Below, in pieces: positions 20,093 through 31,784 of a stretch of DNA of 60,000 bases. The notes beneath the pieces are model-generated. The model saw nothing but the letters and a program-made list of their open reading frames with translations. It ran no database searches and was not told the origin of the DNA. Position numbers and translations under genes: made by a program. Origin of the DNA: Mesostigma viride (lineage: Eukaryota; Streptophyta; Mesostigmatophyceae; Mesostigmatales; Mesostigmataceae); assembly GCA_009746045.1 (NCBI GenBank), contig RPFO01000079.1, forward strand, positions 1,384,785 to 1,444,784, in the 5' to 3' direction. The number at the start of each line of letters is the position of its first letter. The first letter of the stretch is position 1.

Positions 20093-23000
20093 TCACTGGA
20101 CATCCCAGATAACCCTCAGCATGTCCTCCAACACGCCTCGCTCACGGTTCTCTGCCCGCATTTCCTCGAACATGAACACGGCCGTCCGGAACATGCGGCG
20201 TGCACGCATGCAGCGCAGCAGTTCGCACGCGATGCGGCCCGATAGGAGCACAGGCACCCAGGACAGCGGCACTCGTGGCACGTGACCCTCTGGATCAAGC
20301 CCACCGATGGCATCTTCCATGCAACCACGGACGGGCCATGATGCCCTGCTGACATCGGTCACTCCAGTGGCGCGCCTCTTGATGCCCATGAGCACATTCA
20401 CCACCCCCACCGCGTCCTCCACCCGCCCGCCTTGCACCAAGTGCGACACAAAGCGACCGGTTATGATGCCCATCTCTCGAAGCTGCGACGCGGCGGCATC
20501 CCTGGCGTCCGCCACGCGCGCCCCCCCGGATTGACGTGCGCCACATGTCGCATCCTCGGCGGCCCGTGTGTCATTGCTAGTATTGCTGGCACTGCCCGAG
20601 GTACCAGCCCTGGAATGATGTGTTGAAGAACTCTGTGTGGCATGCGAATGATGGCGGTGCGCCCCCCCACAACCTGCGGCCGCAGCTCCTTGAGGGCCCG
20701 CATCACCCCGTTCACCTGACGGAATGGGCGCGTCTCTACCTGCTTCTGCAGCCTCGTCAGCAGCGCTTGGCAAGGGCGTTGGCTCTGCTCCCTCCCGCGA
20801 TGTGCTCCATTTGCCCCCATACTTGGTGCTGCTGCCCCCTGTAGCTACAGTAGTATGCCCAATAGAGTCATCGGGGGCGTCCCTGCTGGCACTGCCACCG
20901 ATCGCCGGTCTCCCTTCCCCGCCCTGATCCACCCGTCTCGGGTCGTCGTCATCGCTTGTGCTCTCCCCCAGGCAGCGCTGGCGATCGCTCGGCGTGTCAC
21001 GGTCAGCGCCGCCCCCGCCCTGGTGTGCCAGCCGCTCATGCAACCGCTCTATGGCTTGCAGACCCAAGTGGTACTGTCCGGACAACGTGTAGACAGCGAG
21101 CTGCAGCCCGAGGGAAATATTTTGAGTCAGGGCGAATTGGGAATGCCAACAGCATTTCACACCACCAAGTGGCAGCCGGTAGGATAAGCACAAGAACATC
21201 AGAGATCGATGCCATGTCATCTTGTGGAGAAAGCGGACTGCTCACGCTCCATTATGCTGCGCACCCATGCGACATAAGAGCCGGCCTGGCAATAACAACA
21301 AGGCATAGCGGGCAGGCGTGGATGGAAACGACATCCATAAGGGCAGCCCTCCACGGGATGCATGGCCAGGGTGCGGCAGACCTGTGCATGTGGGCGCACA
21401 CTACCACCATGGATGCCAGCCCCACGAGAACGTGCAGCGCGTGACAGCTGGCAGGCTCATGACCCTCTACCCGCACCGCTCCAATGCGTGCTCCCGGCGC
21501 ATATCACGCATGCCTTCCTCCAAAGCCACCACGCTCCACAGCCACCTCGAATTGGGGGCACTGCGAACAAGTGCCTTCCTCACAGCCAAAATCCATCACT
21601 ACGGGGGCTGCGGAACCTCGGTCGATCCCCACCAGAAAGCATGGCCTGGCATCATGGCCCACAATCACATCGTCCACCAGAAAGCATGGCCTGGCATCAT
21701 GGCCCACAATCACATCGTCCACCAGAAAGCATGGCCTGGCATCATGGCCCACAATCACATCGTCCACCAGAAAGCATGGCCTGGCATCATGGCCCACAAT
21801 CACATCGTCCACCAGAAAGCATGGCCTGGCATCATGGCCCACAATCACATCGTCCACCAGAAAGCATGGCCTGGCATCATGGCCCACAATCACATCGTCC
21901 ACCAGAAAGCATGGCCTGGCATCATGGCCCACAATCACATCGTCCACCAGAAAGCATGGCCTGGCATCATGGCCCACAATCACATCGTCCACCAGAAAGC
22001 ATGGCCTGGCATCATGGCCCACAATTACATGGGTCAAGAGTTCAGAAGGTGCCAGTCACGTCCCACGCACGCAGCCAATCACGACCGAGCCAAGTGGCTT
22101 CCATAACATGGGAGAGGAGGGTCAGCCACCCACCCATGGTCACATCCACTCCCCCGCCTGCACAAGTACAACGTGCCCCTCCTTCCAAGGATCGTGTGGG
22201 CAGGGATACCATGCGTCGCATGAGAACCCCCTGAACTGATATATAACATGCATTTGTATATATAACATGACAGCTCACCGACCTACATGTATATAAGACT
22301 GCATGCATATAACACGAAAGCTCACCGCGCACGTCAGCAGCCGCAGGTCACTAGCAGACCCGAGCAGCCCGTCGCCCTCTCCCTTCACATCCAACCCCTC
22401 CTCCGCACCATCCTGGCCGCGGCTCCCCTCACCCCCTGGCTCACCACCCAGGGACGCCAGCAACCAGTCCATCGTGGCGGCATACTTGCCAGCTGCCTTC
22501 ATCCGCACCGCCGGCAGTGGGTGGGGGGGCACCCATTCCATCGCCCGCGAGCCACACACATGCAGGTCAGCATGGCGCGCATCCAGAGCGGGGCCAGGGA
22601 GCAGCCCTGTCTCCGCATGATGCCGGCACTCTCCGCATGACAGACCTGCCCCATATAAATCCGCGCCACACGCCCCATCGTGGGGGACCTGCGGGGCTGC
22701 GCCGTGACTTTTGTCAGCATCTGACCTTGATGTCATATCTGGCGATGACCCACTCTCAGCCCCTACCGAGGATCCCAACGTGGTGTCGCCAGCATCAAGC
22801 CGGGTAGCCTGGCTGTTGTCTTTCCCCCTTATTCCCTGGCTCCGGCAGCCGCCACAAAGCTCTTCCTGCAGCTCCCGGGCGCAAGCGACCAGCGTGGCCT
22901 CTGCAAGCGTCGCGCGGGCGTCCGTCACGTCCGTGGCGACACCCAGCGCCGCCAAGTGTCGGCACAGCAGCCACAGATGGCCATGATGGTTACTCCCACG

Positions 23001-25343
23001 CTGCTCTCCTCCCGTTCGACGGTACTCACTGCTGTCGCCTGCCTTGCCCCCCTCCTGGCTGCGATCCGCGTCATAATGGCCAAACCCATCCCCACCGTCA
23101 TTGCACACCCCTTTCGCATGGTACTTGCCATCGCCTGCCCGAAGGTCCACACCATAGTTGCCCACCCGGCTCCCATCACTATCGCCCCCCCCCTGGTCCC
23201 CCCCCATCATCAGACCGCTCCATTGGCTGGTGATGGCGTGGGGGGAAAGCAGTGCCAGACGCCAGCAGGCAGCCTGTCGGCTGCGCCTCATGCGCGCATC
23301 CGGCACGATGCCCCACGTGTCCGCCAGCGCGTGCAGCGCCTGGGAGGGGGGTAGGGCCATGGGGAGTTGTTGGCGCAGGGGTGGGCAGGAGGGTGGGGCA
23401 TGTTTGCACAAACATTGGCACCGCCAGCCGATATACGCCTGCCTTCAGCAAGAGATCGAACATACTGTGGCACCTTACGAACCAGGCCTCGAGCCGCATG
23501 CCTGCTGTCCCGTGAAGCGCTCTGGCAATGAACCAATGATGCCAGGGGCCCGCAAGGTGCTTGCCAGCATAAAGCCACACGGGAAACATTCGTGGGCATG
23601 TGGCGCTTGCCACAGTAACTAGGCCTGAAAGGTACATGGTGTAGAGGACGTTGGAGACACGCATCACGGCGCAAGCATTATAGTTGTGCAAGCATTACGG
23701 CGCAAGCATTATTGTTGTGCAAGCATTACGGCACAAGCATTATTGTTGTGCAAGCATTATGGCGCAAGCATTATGGCGCAAGCATTATAGTGGCATTGCG
23801 GTATCCGAAGAAACTGGAGGGCGTAGAGAGGGGTCAGTGCTGGTGGCAGAATTATGCCCCTGTGGTGTGCGACAGTTGTGGTGCCGCTGTGCCAGACAGC
23901 ACGCTGTCAAGTTCGCCACACCTATACAGGCGGTCACCACCCAAGCGCTAGCTATGATGCAGAATACTCACACGCGTCACCGAGTACGGCCCGAGCATGA
24001 CACATGACACATACCTGATGCATTAGTGGAATCAATGCACGAACATGAGTGTACATGCTCTCAAGGCATGCCACGGAGTACCGTTACAGTATACAGAACC
24101 CTGTATACACAATCCTGTATAGCATACAGAGCCCACATACCAGCACCAGCAGGGGTGACTGGCGCGTCTCCCATGCAAAGTGGACCATCACGCTCATCTC
24201 CTCACACCCGGACTCGGAGGGAGCACCCTGCCCTGCCAGGGACAGCGCGCGCGCGTGCCGGACAGCGTCGCCCGCGGTCAGGAACTGGTGGCATTCCTCT
24301 TGCAGGGCCGCAAGGATGATGGGCTCCCAGTCCGGCGGCGAGCGGCTGGTGTGAGGCCCTGCCCGGGCCTCGGCGTCATGCGGGGCGTCGCGGCTCGCCC
24401 GCGAGGGCGGGTCGAGGCGGGCGTCAGGAGCGAGCGGGGCTGGTGTCCTCTGGTCACGTTTGCGCTCGGGGGGGGTTCCCAGACACCGCTGCATTTGTGC
24501 CCTCACACGATAGTACGCGATAAGCGTGCGCAGATCCTCGAACCCCATGTCCGACAGAATGAATTTGCCCAGGTCCTGTTGCCGTCGGATGTCCTCGCGC
24601 AACTGACGGGAGAACGAGGCGTACTCTCTCGCCAGCGCCGCATCCGCGTTCACCTCCCCTGGCCCGACACGGACCTCCTCCGCCAAGAAACTAAAGTTTT
24701 CCACCAAATCAGCTGCCCGGGTGCACAACAGGGTTTGATAACTTGAAAGCCTCCTAGAAATTTCCTCCATGCTTCCTTTTGAAAACCGCGCGCCTGAATC
24801 CACGTGTTCCGCCCGGCATTCAAACGCCCGGCGGGTGCGATGCCTCTCCGTGCCGTGGGTGTCGATAGCACTACAACCAAACCCGCTGTGTTGCGACGTC
24901 CGTCGAAACGGGCCTACTTGTGCCAACAGGAGGCGCGATTGGACGCGTCCCCAGCCATCCGCTGGCAGAGGACCGCTGGCTCTGGCAACAGCATTCGAGA
25001 CTTTCCTAACGGCAGCACAATCCCTAAGTTCCTGCAGTCCCGTGGCAACCATGGCTGTGGAGGGAACGGTTCCGGGGTGATGAGACGAAAGCAAAGAGGC
25101 CACCATGGCATAAAAACATCGCTCGTAAGAAAAGATTTGATGGGTGTCATCTGTCTGGGGAGTGGGGAACGATGATGGCAGGCCGGGCACGTGGGCCATG
25201 GTGTCCAGGTTTTCAGCGTGAAGTGCCGCATCGCTCGTTGAGCAAGCGTCGACGAGTTTACTTGCCAGCCGAGCATGCCGAGGCCAGGGCAGTTCGCCTT
25301 GGGACACGTGTCCGCTCCCGTTTCCCGCGAAGATGTGGGCCAT
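20093..25343 (-). CDS. Candidate multi-exon host gene, function unknown
   Basis: Three long minus-strand frames (25343-24139, 23411-22275, 21220-20093) and a shorter one near 23640-23400 look like exons of one large gene. The first starts with ATG at 25343 and reaches a good donor, GCTG|GTATGT, near 24138. A pyrimidine-rich acceptor, CCCCCCTCCCAG, near 23343 enters the next frame. Predicted segments are helical and Leu/Ala-rich (FSRQLREDIRRQQDLGKF; MFDLLLKAGVYRLAVPMF; FVSHLVQGGRVEDAVGVV; RMFRTAVFMFEEMRAEN), separated by Gly/Ser/Asp-rich low-complexity stretches. Some are reminiscent of PPR or TPR helical hairpins, but I cannot assign a family. Exact exon limits, and whether this is one gene or several, are unresolved. 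The last frame ends at 20093. Confidence 0.4.
21630..22034 (+). repeat. 45-bp minisatellite, nine copies
   Basis: Nine nearly identical direct repeats of 45 bases (the start of one unit is CACCAGAAAGCATGGCC). The unit is a multiple of three, so open frames run through the whole array on both strands: HQKAWPGIMAHNHIV on the plus and DDVIVGHDARPCFLV on the minus. It lies between two exon-like frames of the minus-strand gene candidate. The only variation is in the last copy (CACAATTACATG). Confidence 0.96.
23667..23795 (+). repeat. Short minisatellite, GCAAGCATTAT units
   Basis: About nine units of 14-15 bases alternating GGCGCAAGCATTA and TTGTGCAAGCATTA. It falls in the probable intron between the first and second exon-like frames of the 20-25 kb gene candidate. 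Confidence 0.9.
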
Positions 25344-25383
25344 TCCAGGACGTTTCGACAGCGCGGCGTGGCACTGTGCGCTA

Positions 25384-26365
25384 AATCTTTGTTATTGATT
25401 CATCCCTAGTGAGGGATAGCCCAGACCCTAGTGAATCTGGGCTACCCCTCTATGATAGTGGTCTACCCCACTGATTCCATGAGTTGAGTTGAGTTTATTC
25501 CCGCGCCGGTGGTCCGACAGGGTTATTAATATTTCATTCCATGGAGGCCATTACTATTCATTCCATGGAGGCACGGACACACAAGCGGGGTCTACGGAAA
25601 AATAATATACATTAGATTTGGACTGCCAAATGATCACTGGTGTCTATGTGAGTTCGTATGAAATTGTAGGTACTCTATACCCGAGTCTACCCCCGCCGGG
25701 GGGCTGACAACGGATAAGAAACGAGCAACGTTGCAACCATGCGGCAAGGTGCTTCCCGTCCAGCCTGAATACCGTCATTCATCAGCTCCGGCAGCATACT
25801 CTCACTAGTTCACTTGCTCAGCGTACATAAGCCGCTCGTCCGCGCTGGAATGATATCAGCCAACACCGGCAACTTCAGGCTGCACATTGGCATGAACTGA
25901 GACCAATGAATATTTGTAAATCGTGACCAACAAAACAGCAATCCTTTTGCTGCCGAAGCGGCGCACCTTATAGATAACCACGTGGCCGATTGAATAATGC
26001 GATCGCCATCGTTTAGCTGTCCGTCGATCTGAGAGGGAGATCGTACTGGACATCAGTTCGCCATCAAAAAGCAAGTAACATCGCCGCAAATTTGCACCTC
26101 CATTCATCTTCATGGCCTTAAAAAAGTGATTCGACATCCTGATTGGTCGAGGTTGTCAACTGCATGGACGCGAATTCATGTTATAGACAGAGCCATGCAG
26201 ACCGGAGCTTCGGTAAGGTCAGTCCGCAACCTTTTTCTTTTTTTTGATTGATCGATGTTCCAGATTTCAGGCCTGACCGTGAATCACTGGTATTCATCTG
26301 TCCGTCATTGACTTCCTATGTCTCCCCTGCCGCGATCAGCTTTTATATTTCATAATTGCATGGCC
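25384..26365. other. Intergenic strip with small inverted and direct repeats
   Basis: Contains a hairpin AGCCCAGA/TCTGGGCT (about 25419-25443) and a direct repeat ATTCATTCCATGGAGGC (near 25535 and 25557). Apart from these and a short T-run at 26238-26246, I see no gene. Confidence 0.45.
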
Positions 26366-26762
26366 CCCTCCCCTCCCCTCCCCCTCCCCCTCCCCCTCCC
26401 CCTCCCCCTCCCCTCCCCTCCCCCTCCCCCTCCCCTCCCCTCCCCTCCCCCTCCCCCTCCCCTCCCCCTCCCCCTCCCCCCCCCCCTCCCCCTCCCCTCC
26501 CCCTCCCCCTCCCCCTCCCCCTCCCCCTCCCCCTCCCCCTCCCCTCCCCCTCCCCCTCCCCCTCCCCTCCCTCCCCCTCCCCCTCCCCTCCCCCTCCCCT
26601 CCCCCTCCCCTCCCCTCCCTCCCCCTCCCCCCCCCTCCCCTCCCCTCCCCCTCCCCCTCCCCCTCCCCTCCCCTCCCTCCCCCTCCCCTCCCCTCCCCCT
26701 CCCCCCCCCTCCCCTCCCCCCTCCCCCTCCCCTCCCCCTCCCCTCCCCCTCCCCCTCCCCCT
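26366..26762 (+). repeat. C/T-only tract of CCCCT and CCCCCT units
   Basis: About 400 bases of pure pyrimidine on the plus strand, in irregular CCCCT/CCCCCT units. Such homopurine-homopyrimidine tracts can form triplex DNA, and the G-rich strand can form quadruplexes. The open frames it generates (Pro/Leu or Gly/Glu/Arg repeats) are not genes. Confidence 0.97.
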
Positions 26763-27962
26763 CTGCGCTCTTGCATTTGCTCTCCCCGTCCTTCGACATT
26801 CGGCCCTGGCTAGCTGGGATACTTGTCGATCTGTCCACATTTACGGCACACATACCATGAAAGTCATCGATCAATTTACACGTAGACTGCACGTCACGTG
26901 AGCAGTCCTCAGTGAGATGGAAATGGAATGGGATGGATGGCTAGCTATGAATCCAGCTTCTAGATGCTGCCACACATGGTGTCGCGTTTGCTTGCCATTA
27001 TATCCTAGACCATCACTTGGAAGACATATCCACAGCAATAGAGTACTCGTGTGTATGATTCACTATACTGTAGGCGATAAGATGTTGAACTTGGTCCGAC
27101 GCGACCGCTCATCAGTTGTGCTGAGCAACCCTACCTACTTGGAGACGTTGATTCAACAACAAGCTTTATTATTCCAAAGTGAAAGTTGAAATGCACTGTG
27201 CACAAACATGATGACGGTTCATACAGAGAAAGGCTGAACTATGTTTCCAGGCGATAGCTTGCCTGCAAGACTTAACAGCTAACCTCATGGCATGCAGAGG
27301 TCAGGCAGTTTGAACACAAGTTGGACGGTGCGACTGGCCCTCAAATGGCTGCGTCCTTGCGACCATGGCTCACAAAGCTAGACTTAGGGCTGTGTGCCGA
27401 CATGGCCGGGCAACCACCCTGGTTGGTGGACCCCGGTCTCAGGTACGTCCTCGATTAAACCCTATTAATTGTATTGATTTCTGGTGTCAATCCCAGCTTT
27501 ATAATTGCGACCATCGATCACGGGGGCGCACCCGAGCTGTACTAGTTCATCACATGATGACAACCACAACAAGAGCATTGTGAGTGAAGAACTGAACGAA
27601 CTACGAACTCCATGGCCGAGGTTCGTTCCTTTTACCGATTTCCAAACTATGCTGATGACGCAAGCAAGTCCCGCGCCACACTACTAGCTAGCTGTCAAAC
27701 CTGGCTACATGCGCGCCAAACTATGTGCGCATCCCAGCAATACAGTAAATCATATGTGCTGCCATGCAATCCTGCCTGCTAGTGTCACGACATATCAGTT
27801 TCAGGCTGTGAGCGACTACACGTGTGCGCATCGATATCAAATCAGTCTGCACAGCAGTGCTCACTACAGTACTGAATATATTAGTAACTCTACGCTCAGT
27901 CACCATGACATAATGTCCAGCGGTAGACTGAACATACTATACCAAAATAAATATTCAGCCAC
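26763..27962. other. 1.2 kb without a recognised gene
   Basis: Only short open frames without protein-like character. No repeats over 20 bases were noticed. Confidence 0.4.
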
Positions 27963-28007
27963 ATGCGTCGTAGCCGCATTCACTCCCTCTCTCTTGCTTG
28001 GACTGCT

Positions 28008-28118
28008 ATGCAGAACAAGAAGAGGTGGAAGACGATTGTCCAGGCTCACACGCCAGCCCCTGTGGGCAAGCCCCCTCCCCCCAGGAGGAAGGGGCGCTTT
28101 GCTGATCGAGTAGTGTAG
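28008..28118 (+). pseudogene. C-terminal end of the LINE beta protein
   Basis: Thirty-six codons and a stop, beginning at an in-frame Met (MQNKKRW) and ending in a Pro/Arg/Lys-rich tail (VGKPPPPRRKGRF). Copies at about 19470-19580 and 56160-56262 keep the same pattern despite base differences, so the end was under protein-level selection before the copies inserted. The family of the whole protein cannot be told from this fragment. A basic ORF1-type RNA-binding protein is one possibility. Confidence 0.55.
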
Positions 28119-28211
28119 TTAGGGTACGTTTCTAAATTAGCTTAGAGTTAGCTTACAGTAGTTCGGTTTCGCGGCTTCGCCCACCTCCATCCATCCAGCA
28201 AGGGAAATATA

Positions 28212-28680
28212 CACCGTCCGCATTAGTAGTTTGTTATTAGGGGTCAATTTTTGCCGTACTTGCATTATGAATAACCCTGGATTGTTTGTTGGGAGCCAGT
28301 TAGAGTCCCGGGTTCTATATTATTTAATCAAAACCTTGTGTTTGTTTGTTTGTCCTGCAGCCGTTCAAGGCACATGGGTACTTATTTAATTAATAAATTT
28401 CTTTTGTTTGTTTGGTAGATATCGTACACGCCGTCCCCAATTCGGCCGGCAATCCGGCCCGGCGGCCCCCCTTCGCCGGCCATAGGCTAGAGTCAGTTGA
28501 GGTCAGTGATACCCAGAGCCCACAGGAGTTAATTAATTTAATTTTGTTTGTTTGTTTGTTTAGTCCAGTCCTCAGCCCCCGGAGTTAAATAATTAATTTT
28601 CTTTTGTTTGTTTCCTGGTTTTCAGCCAGAACATTTTACAGAAGCTAATTATTTATATAAAACTACTAATGCGGACGGTG
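28212..28680. mobile_element. 469-bp MITE with TA target duplication
   Basis: Terminal inverted repeats of 21 bp (beginning CACCGTCCGCATTAGTAG) at both ends, flanked by TA at 28210-28211 and 28681-28682. Two other copies of the host LINE (19.36 kb and 55.82 kb) have the uninterrupted site with a single TA, which fixes the boundaries. There is no coding capacity. The interior has TTTGTTTG runs and a GC-rich core. A TA duplication suggests a Tc1/mariner-type transposase in trans. Confidence 0.93.
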
Positions 28681-28749
28681 TATGTGCTACATGATCTCCC
28701 AACGGAGTCATGTTATAATAATTACAATAAAAAATTTAATGCGTCGTAG

Positions 28750-28985
28750 AGTTGGGTACTAGCATTGGGCCGCGCGGGGCTTCACACCGGCTGGTACGTA
28801 CCTAGACTTGAACAAAGCCAAGCCAAGCGGCTACCTTGGAACCAAACCAACGGAAAGAGGACCTGACATAAATGATTCGGTGAACTGCTGTTTCTTGAGT
28901 GCACGGACGTAAATGATCACGGACATGACAATGGTGTAGACCTGTGGTAATTAGCTAGCTCGCACCATGCCTCCTGCGACTCCTA
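28750..28985. other. Spacer without a recognised gene
   Basis: No frame or repeat of note. Confidence 0.4.
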
Positions 28986-29110
28986 TAATTAATTAATTCG
29001 TTAAGAACATATACTTCCGAGGCGAGGACATGTAACACATATCCCTGAGAAGGGGCATTCTAAGCGACAACCTGCAGGTGGAGGGTGTAAACTGTCACCT
29101 ACTCTGGGAG
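28986..29110 (-). mobile_element. LINE gamma copy 3, 3' end
   Basis: Minus-strand 3' UTR end: CCCCTTCTCAGGGATATGTG, a diverged hairpin region and an AATTAATTAATT tail at about 28987-28999. The upstream sequence (GTGCACCTTGTGCTCCC) also matches the gamma 3' UTR near 18445. Its 5' limit is lost in the GGT repeat region, and no target duplication was found. Confidence 0.6.
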
Positions 29111-29412
29111 CACAAGGTGCACCTGCACGAGCTCGATCCTGTTGCTTGAGCTGTGCAGCGATGGCGGAGGTGGTGGAGGTGGTGGAGGTGGTATCATTGG
29201 TTCAGCAGCATGGCGCGGCCCAGGTCTGGGTGGGAGGGGCATCGCCGGCCGGGTCAGCGCGGGCTGGCCTGGGGGTAATGCATGTCCTTCACCGCCTGGG
29301 CGGTCCGAGAGGCCTGCGTTGTTTTGCAGGCACTCGAGGGCCATGGCATGGTCCGCCAGCTGCTTGTCAAGCTCCGGAAAAGGTGGGCGGTGATAGCCGG
29401 TGGCGGTGGCAC

Positions 29413-30530
29413 CTGGTGGTGGTGGTGGTGGTGGTGGTGGTGGTGGTGGTGGTGGTGGTGGTGGTGGTGGTGGTGGTGGTGGTGGTGGTGGTGGTGGTGG
29501 TGTGGTGGTGGTGGTGGTGTGGTGGTGGTGGTGGTGGTGGTGGTGGTGGTGGTGGTGGTGGTGGTGGTGGTGGTGGGTGGTGGTGGTGGTGGTGGTGCAT
29601 GGTGGTGGTGGTGGTGGTGGTGGTGGTGGTGGTGGTGGTGGTGGTGCATGGTGGTGGTGGTGGTGGTGGTGGTGGTGGTGGTGGTGGTGGTGCATGGTGG
29701 TGCATGGTGGTGGTGGTGGTGGTGGTGGTGGTGGTGGTGGTGGTGGTGGTGGTGGTGGTGGTGGTGGTGGTGGTGGTGGTGGTGGTGGTGGTGGTGGTGG
29801 TGCATGGTGGTGCATGGTGGTGGTGGTGGTGCATGGTGGTGCATGGTGGTGGTGGTGGTGGTGGTGGTGGTGGTGGTGGTGGTGGTGGTGGTGCATGGTG
29901 GTGGTGGTGGTGGTGGTGGTGGTGGTGGTGGTGCATGGTGCATGGTGGTGGTGGTGGTGGTGGTGGTGGTGGTGCATGGTGGTGGTGGTGGTGGTGGTGG
30001 TGGTGGTGCATGGTGGTGGTGGTGGTGCATGGTGGTGGTGGTGGTGGTGGTGGTGGTGGTGCATGGTGGTGCATGGTGGTGGTGGTGGTGGTGGTGGTGG
30101 TGGTGGTGGTGGTGGTGGTGGTGGTGGTGGTGGTGGTGGTGGTGGTGGTGGTGGTGGTGGTGGTGGTGGTGCATGGTGGTGCATGGTGGTGGTGGTGGTG
30201 CATGGTGGTGCATGGTGGTGGTGGTGGTGGTGGTGGTGGTGGTGGTGGTGGTGGTGGTGGTGGTGGTGGTGGTGGTGGTGGTGGTGGTGGTGGTGGTGGT
30301 GGTGGTGGTGGTGGTGGTGGTGGTGGTGGTGGTGGTGGTGGGTGGTGGTGGTGGTGGTGGTGGTGCCGTGGTGGTGGTGGTGGTGGTGGTGGTGGTGGTG
30401 GTGGTGGTGGTGGTGGTGGTGGTGGTGGTGGTGGTGGTGGTGGTGGTGGTGGTGGTGGTGGTGGTGGTGGTGGTGGTGGTGGTGGTGGTGGTGGTGGTGG
30501 TGGTGGTGGTGGTGGTGGCGGTGGTGGAGG
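29413..30530 (+). repeat. (GGT)n satellite with GCATGGT interruptions
   Basis: About 1.1 kb of GGT units, punctuated by GCATGG variants and three frame-changing slips. The interruptions form a higher-order pattern: the block starting at 29691 (paired TGCATGG, a long pure run, four more TGCATGG) recurs at 30060 with an offset of 369 bases. The six open frames it creates (poly-Val, Trp, Gly, His, Pro, Thr) should not be taken as genes. Confidence 0.97.
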
Positions 30531-31229
30531 CGAGGAGGGTATAGATCGAGGTACGAGGCGGGAGCGGTGGTGGAGAGTTCTGCATGAGGGGGACCTCGGC
30601 AGTGCAGTGTGCCTCCCATGGCGTGCTGCCGGCACATGCATCTGCAGCGAGGGGGGACGTCACGTGCGGCTCGAAGGCCTCCTTGAGGAGGGGGAGCTCG
30701 GCACCCAGGTGCCGCCCATGGCCGCCTGATATGCAGCGAGGGGGGTCACGTGGTGCTTGATGGCCTCCTTGAGAAGGGTGCGCAAGGTGCCGGGCGTCTG
30801 TCATGGTGGTCAGAGGCGGAGGGAGGGGGGGGGCAGTCTATCTCAGTATCAGAGCGCCCGAGCGAGGAGGGAGCGCCGGAGGGCAAGGTGCTGAAGCGTG
30901 GGGCGGGTCAGGCCAGTCAAGAAGGCAGCACTGCTGACCGTTCTGCCCGGCATGCACCTGAATGCAGTTTAATTTGGTGGAAGAGATACAGTATAAATGG
31001 TGCACAGTTCCAAAAGCGAGGTGTATACGTCCCGTGTATACAAAATGCAGTGCATGCCTTCTACCGGGGCGTGTTTCCAAAGGTCCTCGTCGATCGGCAA
31101 AGTCGCGAAGCATGCAGCGCGGCCCTTCAGGGCGACTGCATTTGGGTTCAGGCGAGCCATGCACCGCAGGAGGAGCCGAATATACCACTAAAAAGTTTGA
31201 GTAGCTCAGTAGTGGCATTGCATGCTGCC
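30531..31229. other. Strip between the GGT satellite and a LINE end
   Basis: G-rich with several CTCCTTGAG-type direct repeats (near 30681 and 30765), probably a decayed repeat. The minus strand stays open from about 30804 into the satellite, but I see no family resemblance and do not call a gene. Confidence 0.35.
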
Positions 31230-31240
31230 TTCCGGGCCGG

Positions 31241-31400
31241 CGTTTAGCTAGCGTGCCCGAATGCAGCTGTGGCATGCCTTAGGCATATGAAGGAGACCGG
31301 GGGTCTCTGCCCTTTCTCCTGTTGTGCACACACAGGGATTAAAAGCACTTCGGTGCTCCGTGACTCCCCAACGGGAGCACGAGTTTAATTAATTAATCCA
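31241..31400 (+). mobile_element. LINE alpha copy C0, 160-bp 3' fragment
   Basis: Flanked by an exact 11-bp duplication, TTCCGGGCCGG, at 31230-31240 and 31401-31411. It shows the full structured 3' end: hairpins ATGCC/GGCAT-like and GAGAC/GTCTC-like, a GCAC-TTCG-GTGC tetraloop stem, then the CAAC-loop hairpin at 31356-31383 (CGTG/CACG lower stem) and a TTAATTAATTAAT tail. Confidence 0.9.
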
Positions 31401-31509
31401 TTCCGGGCCGGGGGGCGTAGCTTCAGGGCTTATAGCGCTGCACTGAGCCAGGCTGCGCTGCGTCGTGGTGCCTTTGCTGGTCATTATTTTGCGTAATATA
31501 GCTTCGGGC

Positions 31510-31660
31510 TTGTCATAATACGGCGTTACAGCCGTTACCGATTATAATAGTATAGCAGATGCGCCTTGAAAAGACGCATCGGTAATTGCAAGTATACTCT
31601 GACTGAGTTTGGGGCTTAGACGCAAAAAATATGAGGCTCCGCCACGCAGCCATGCCCGCT
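31510..31660 (-). repeat. Diverged piece of the LINE alpha 5' UTR
   Basis: Matches the 5' UTR of the alpha elements at 37.1-37.2 and 45.9-46.0 kb in scattered blocks (CAGCCGTTACCG, GACGCATCGG, TTTGGGGCTTAGACGCAAAA). No ORF1 follows. Confidence 0.5.
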
Positions 31661-31784
31661 CGTGGCTCGTGGCTCGTGAGAGACTAAATTGATATCACTA
31701 ACATGCACTTAATTTATTGAAAACTCAATTAGTCGTAGATGCGGGTTGGAACTTGTGCAGGAAGGTGCTTGTCTGCTTCACATT

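Larger units (their letters stand above)
27974..28738 (+). mobile_element. LINE beta copy B, 5' truncated, carrying a MITE
   Basis: Flanked by an exact 11-bp duplication, ATGCGTCGTAG, at 27963-27973 and 28739-28749. It holds the end of a reading frame, a 3' UTR, the hairpin at 28689-28713 (lower arms ACATGA/TCATGT, upper CTCC/GGAG, loop CAAC) and an AT-rich tail. A 469-bp MITE splits the 3' UTR. Confidence 0.88.

Noticed and set aside
21630-22034. Possible CRISPR array (regular 45-bp repeats)
   Set aside because: There are no unique spacers; the repeats are directly tandem and the context is eukaryotic.
26336-26901. Pro/Leu and Gly/Glu/Arg frames
   Set aside because: Created by the C/T-only tract.
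29099-30804. Poly-His, Pro, Thr, Val, Trp and Gly frames
   Set aside because: Products of the GGT satellite; the flanking non-repeat codons show no family resemblance.
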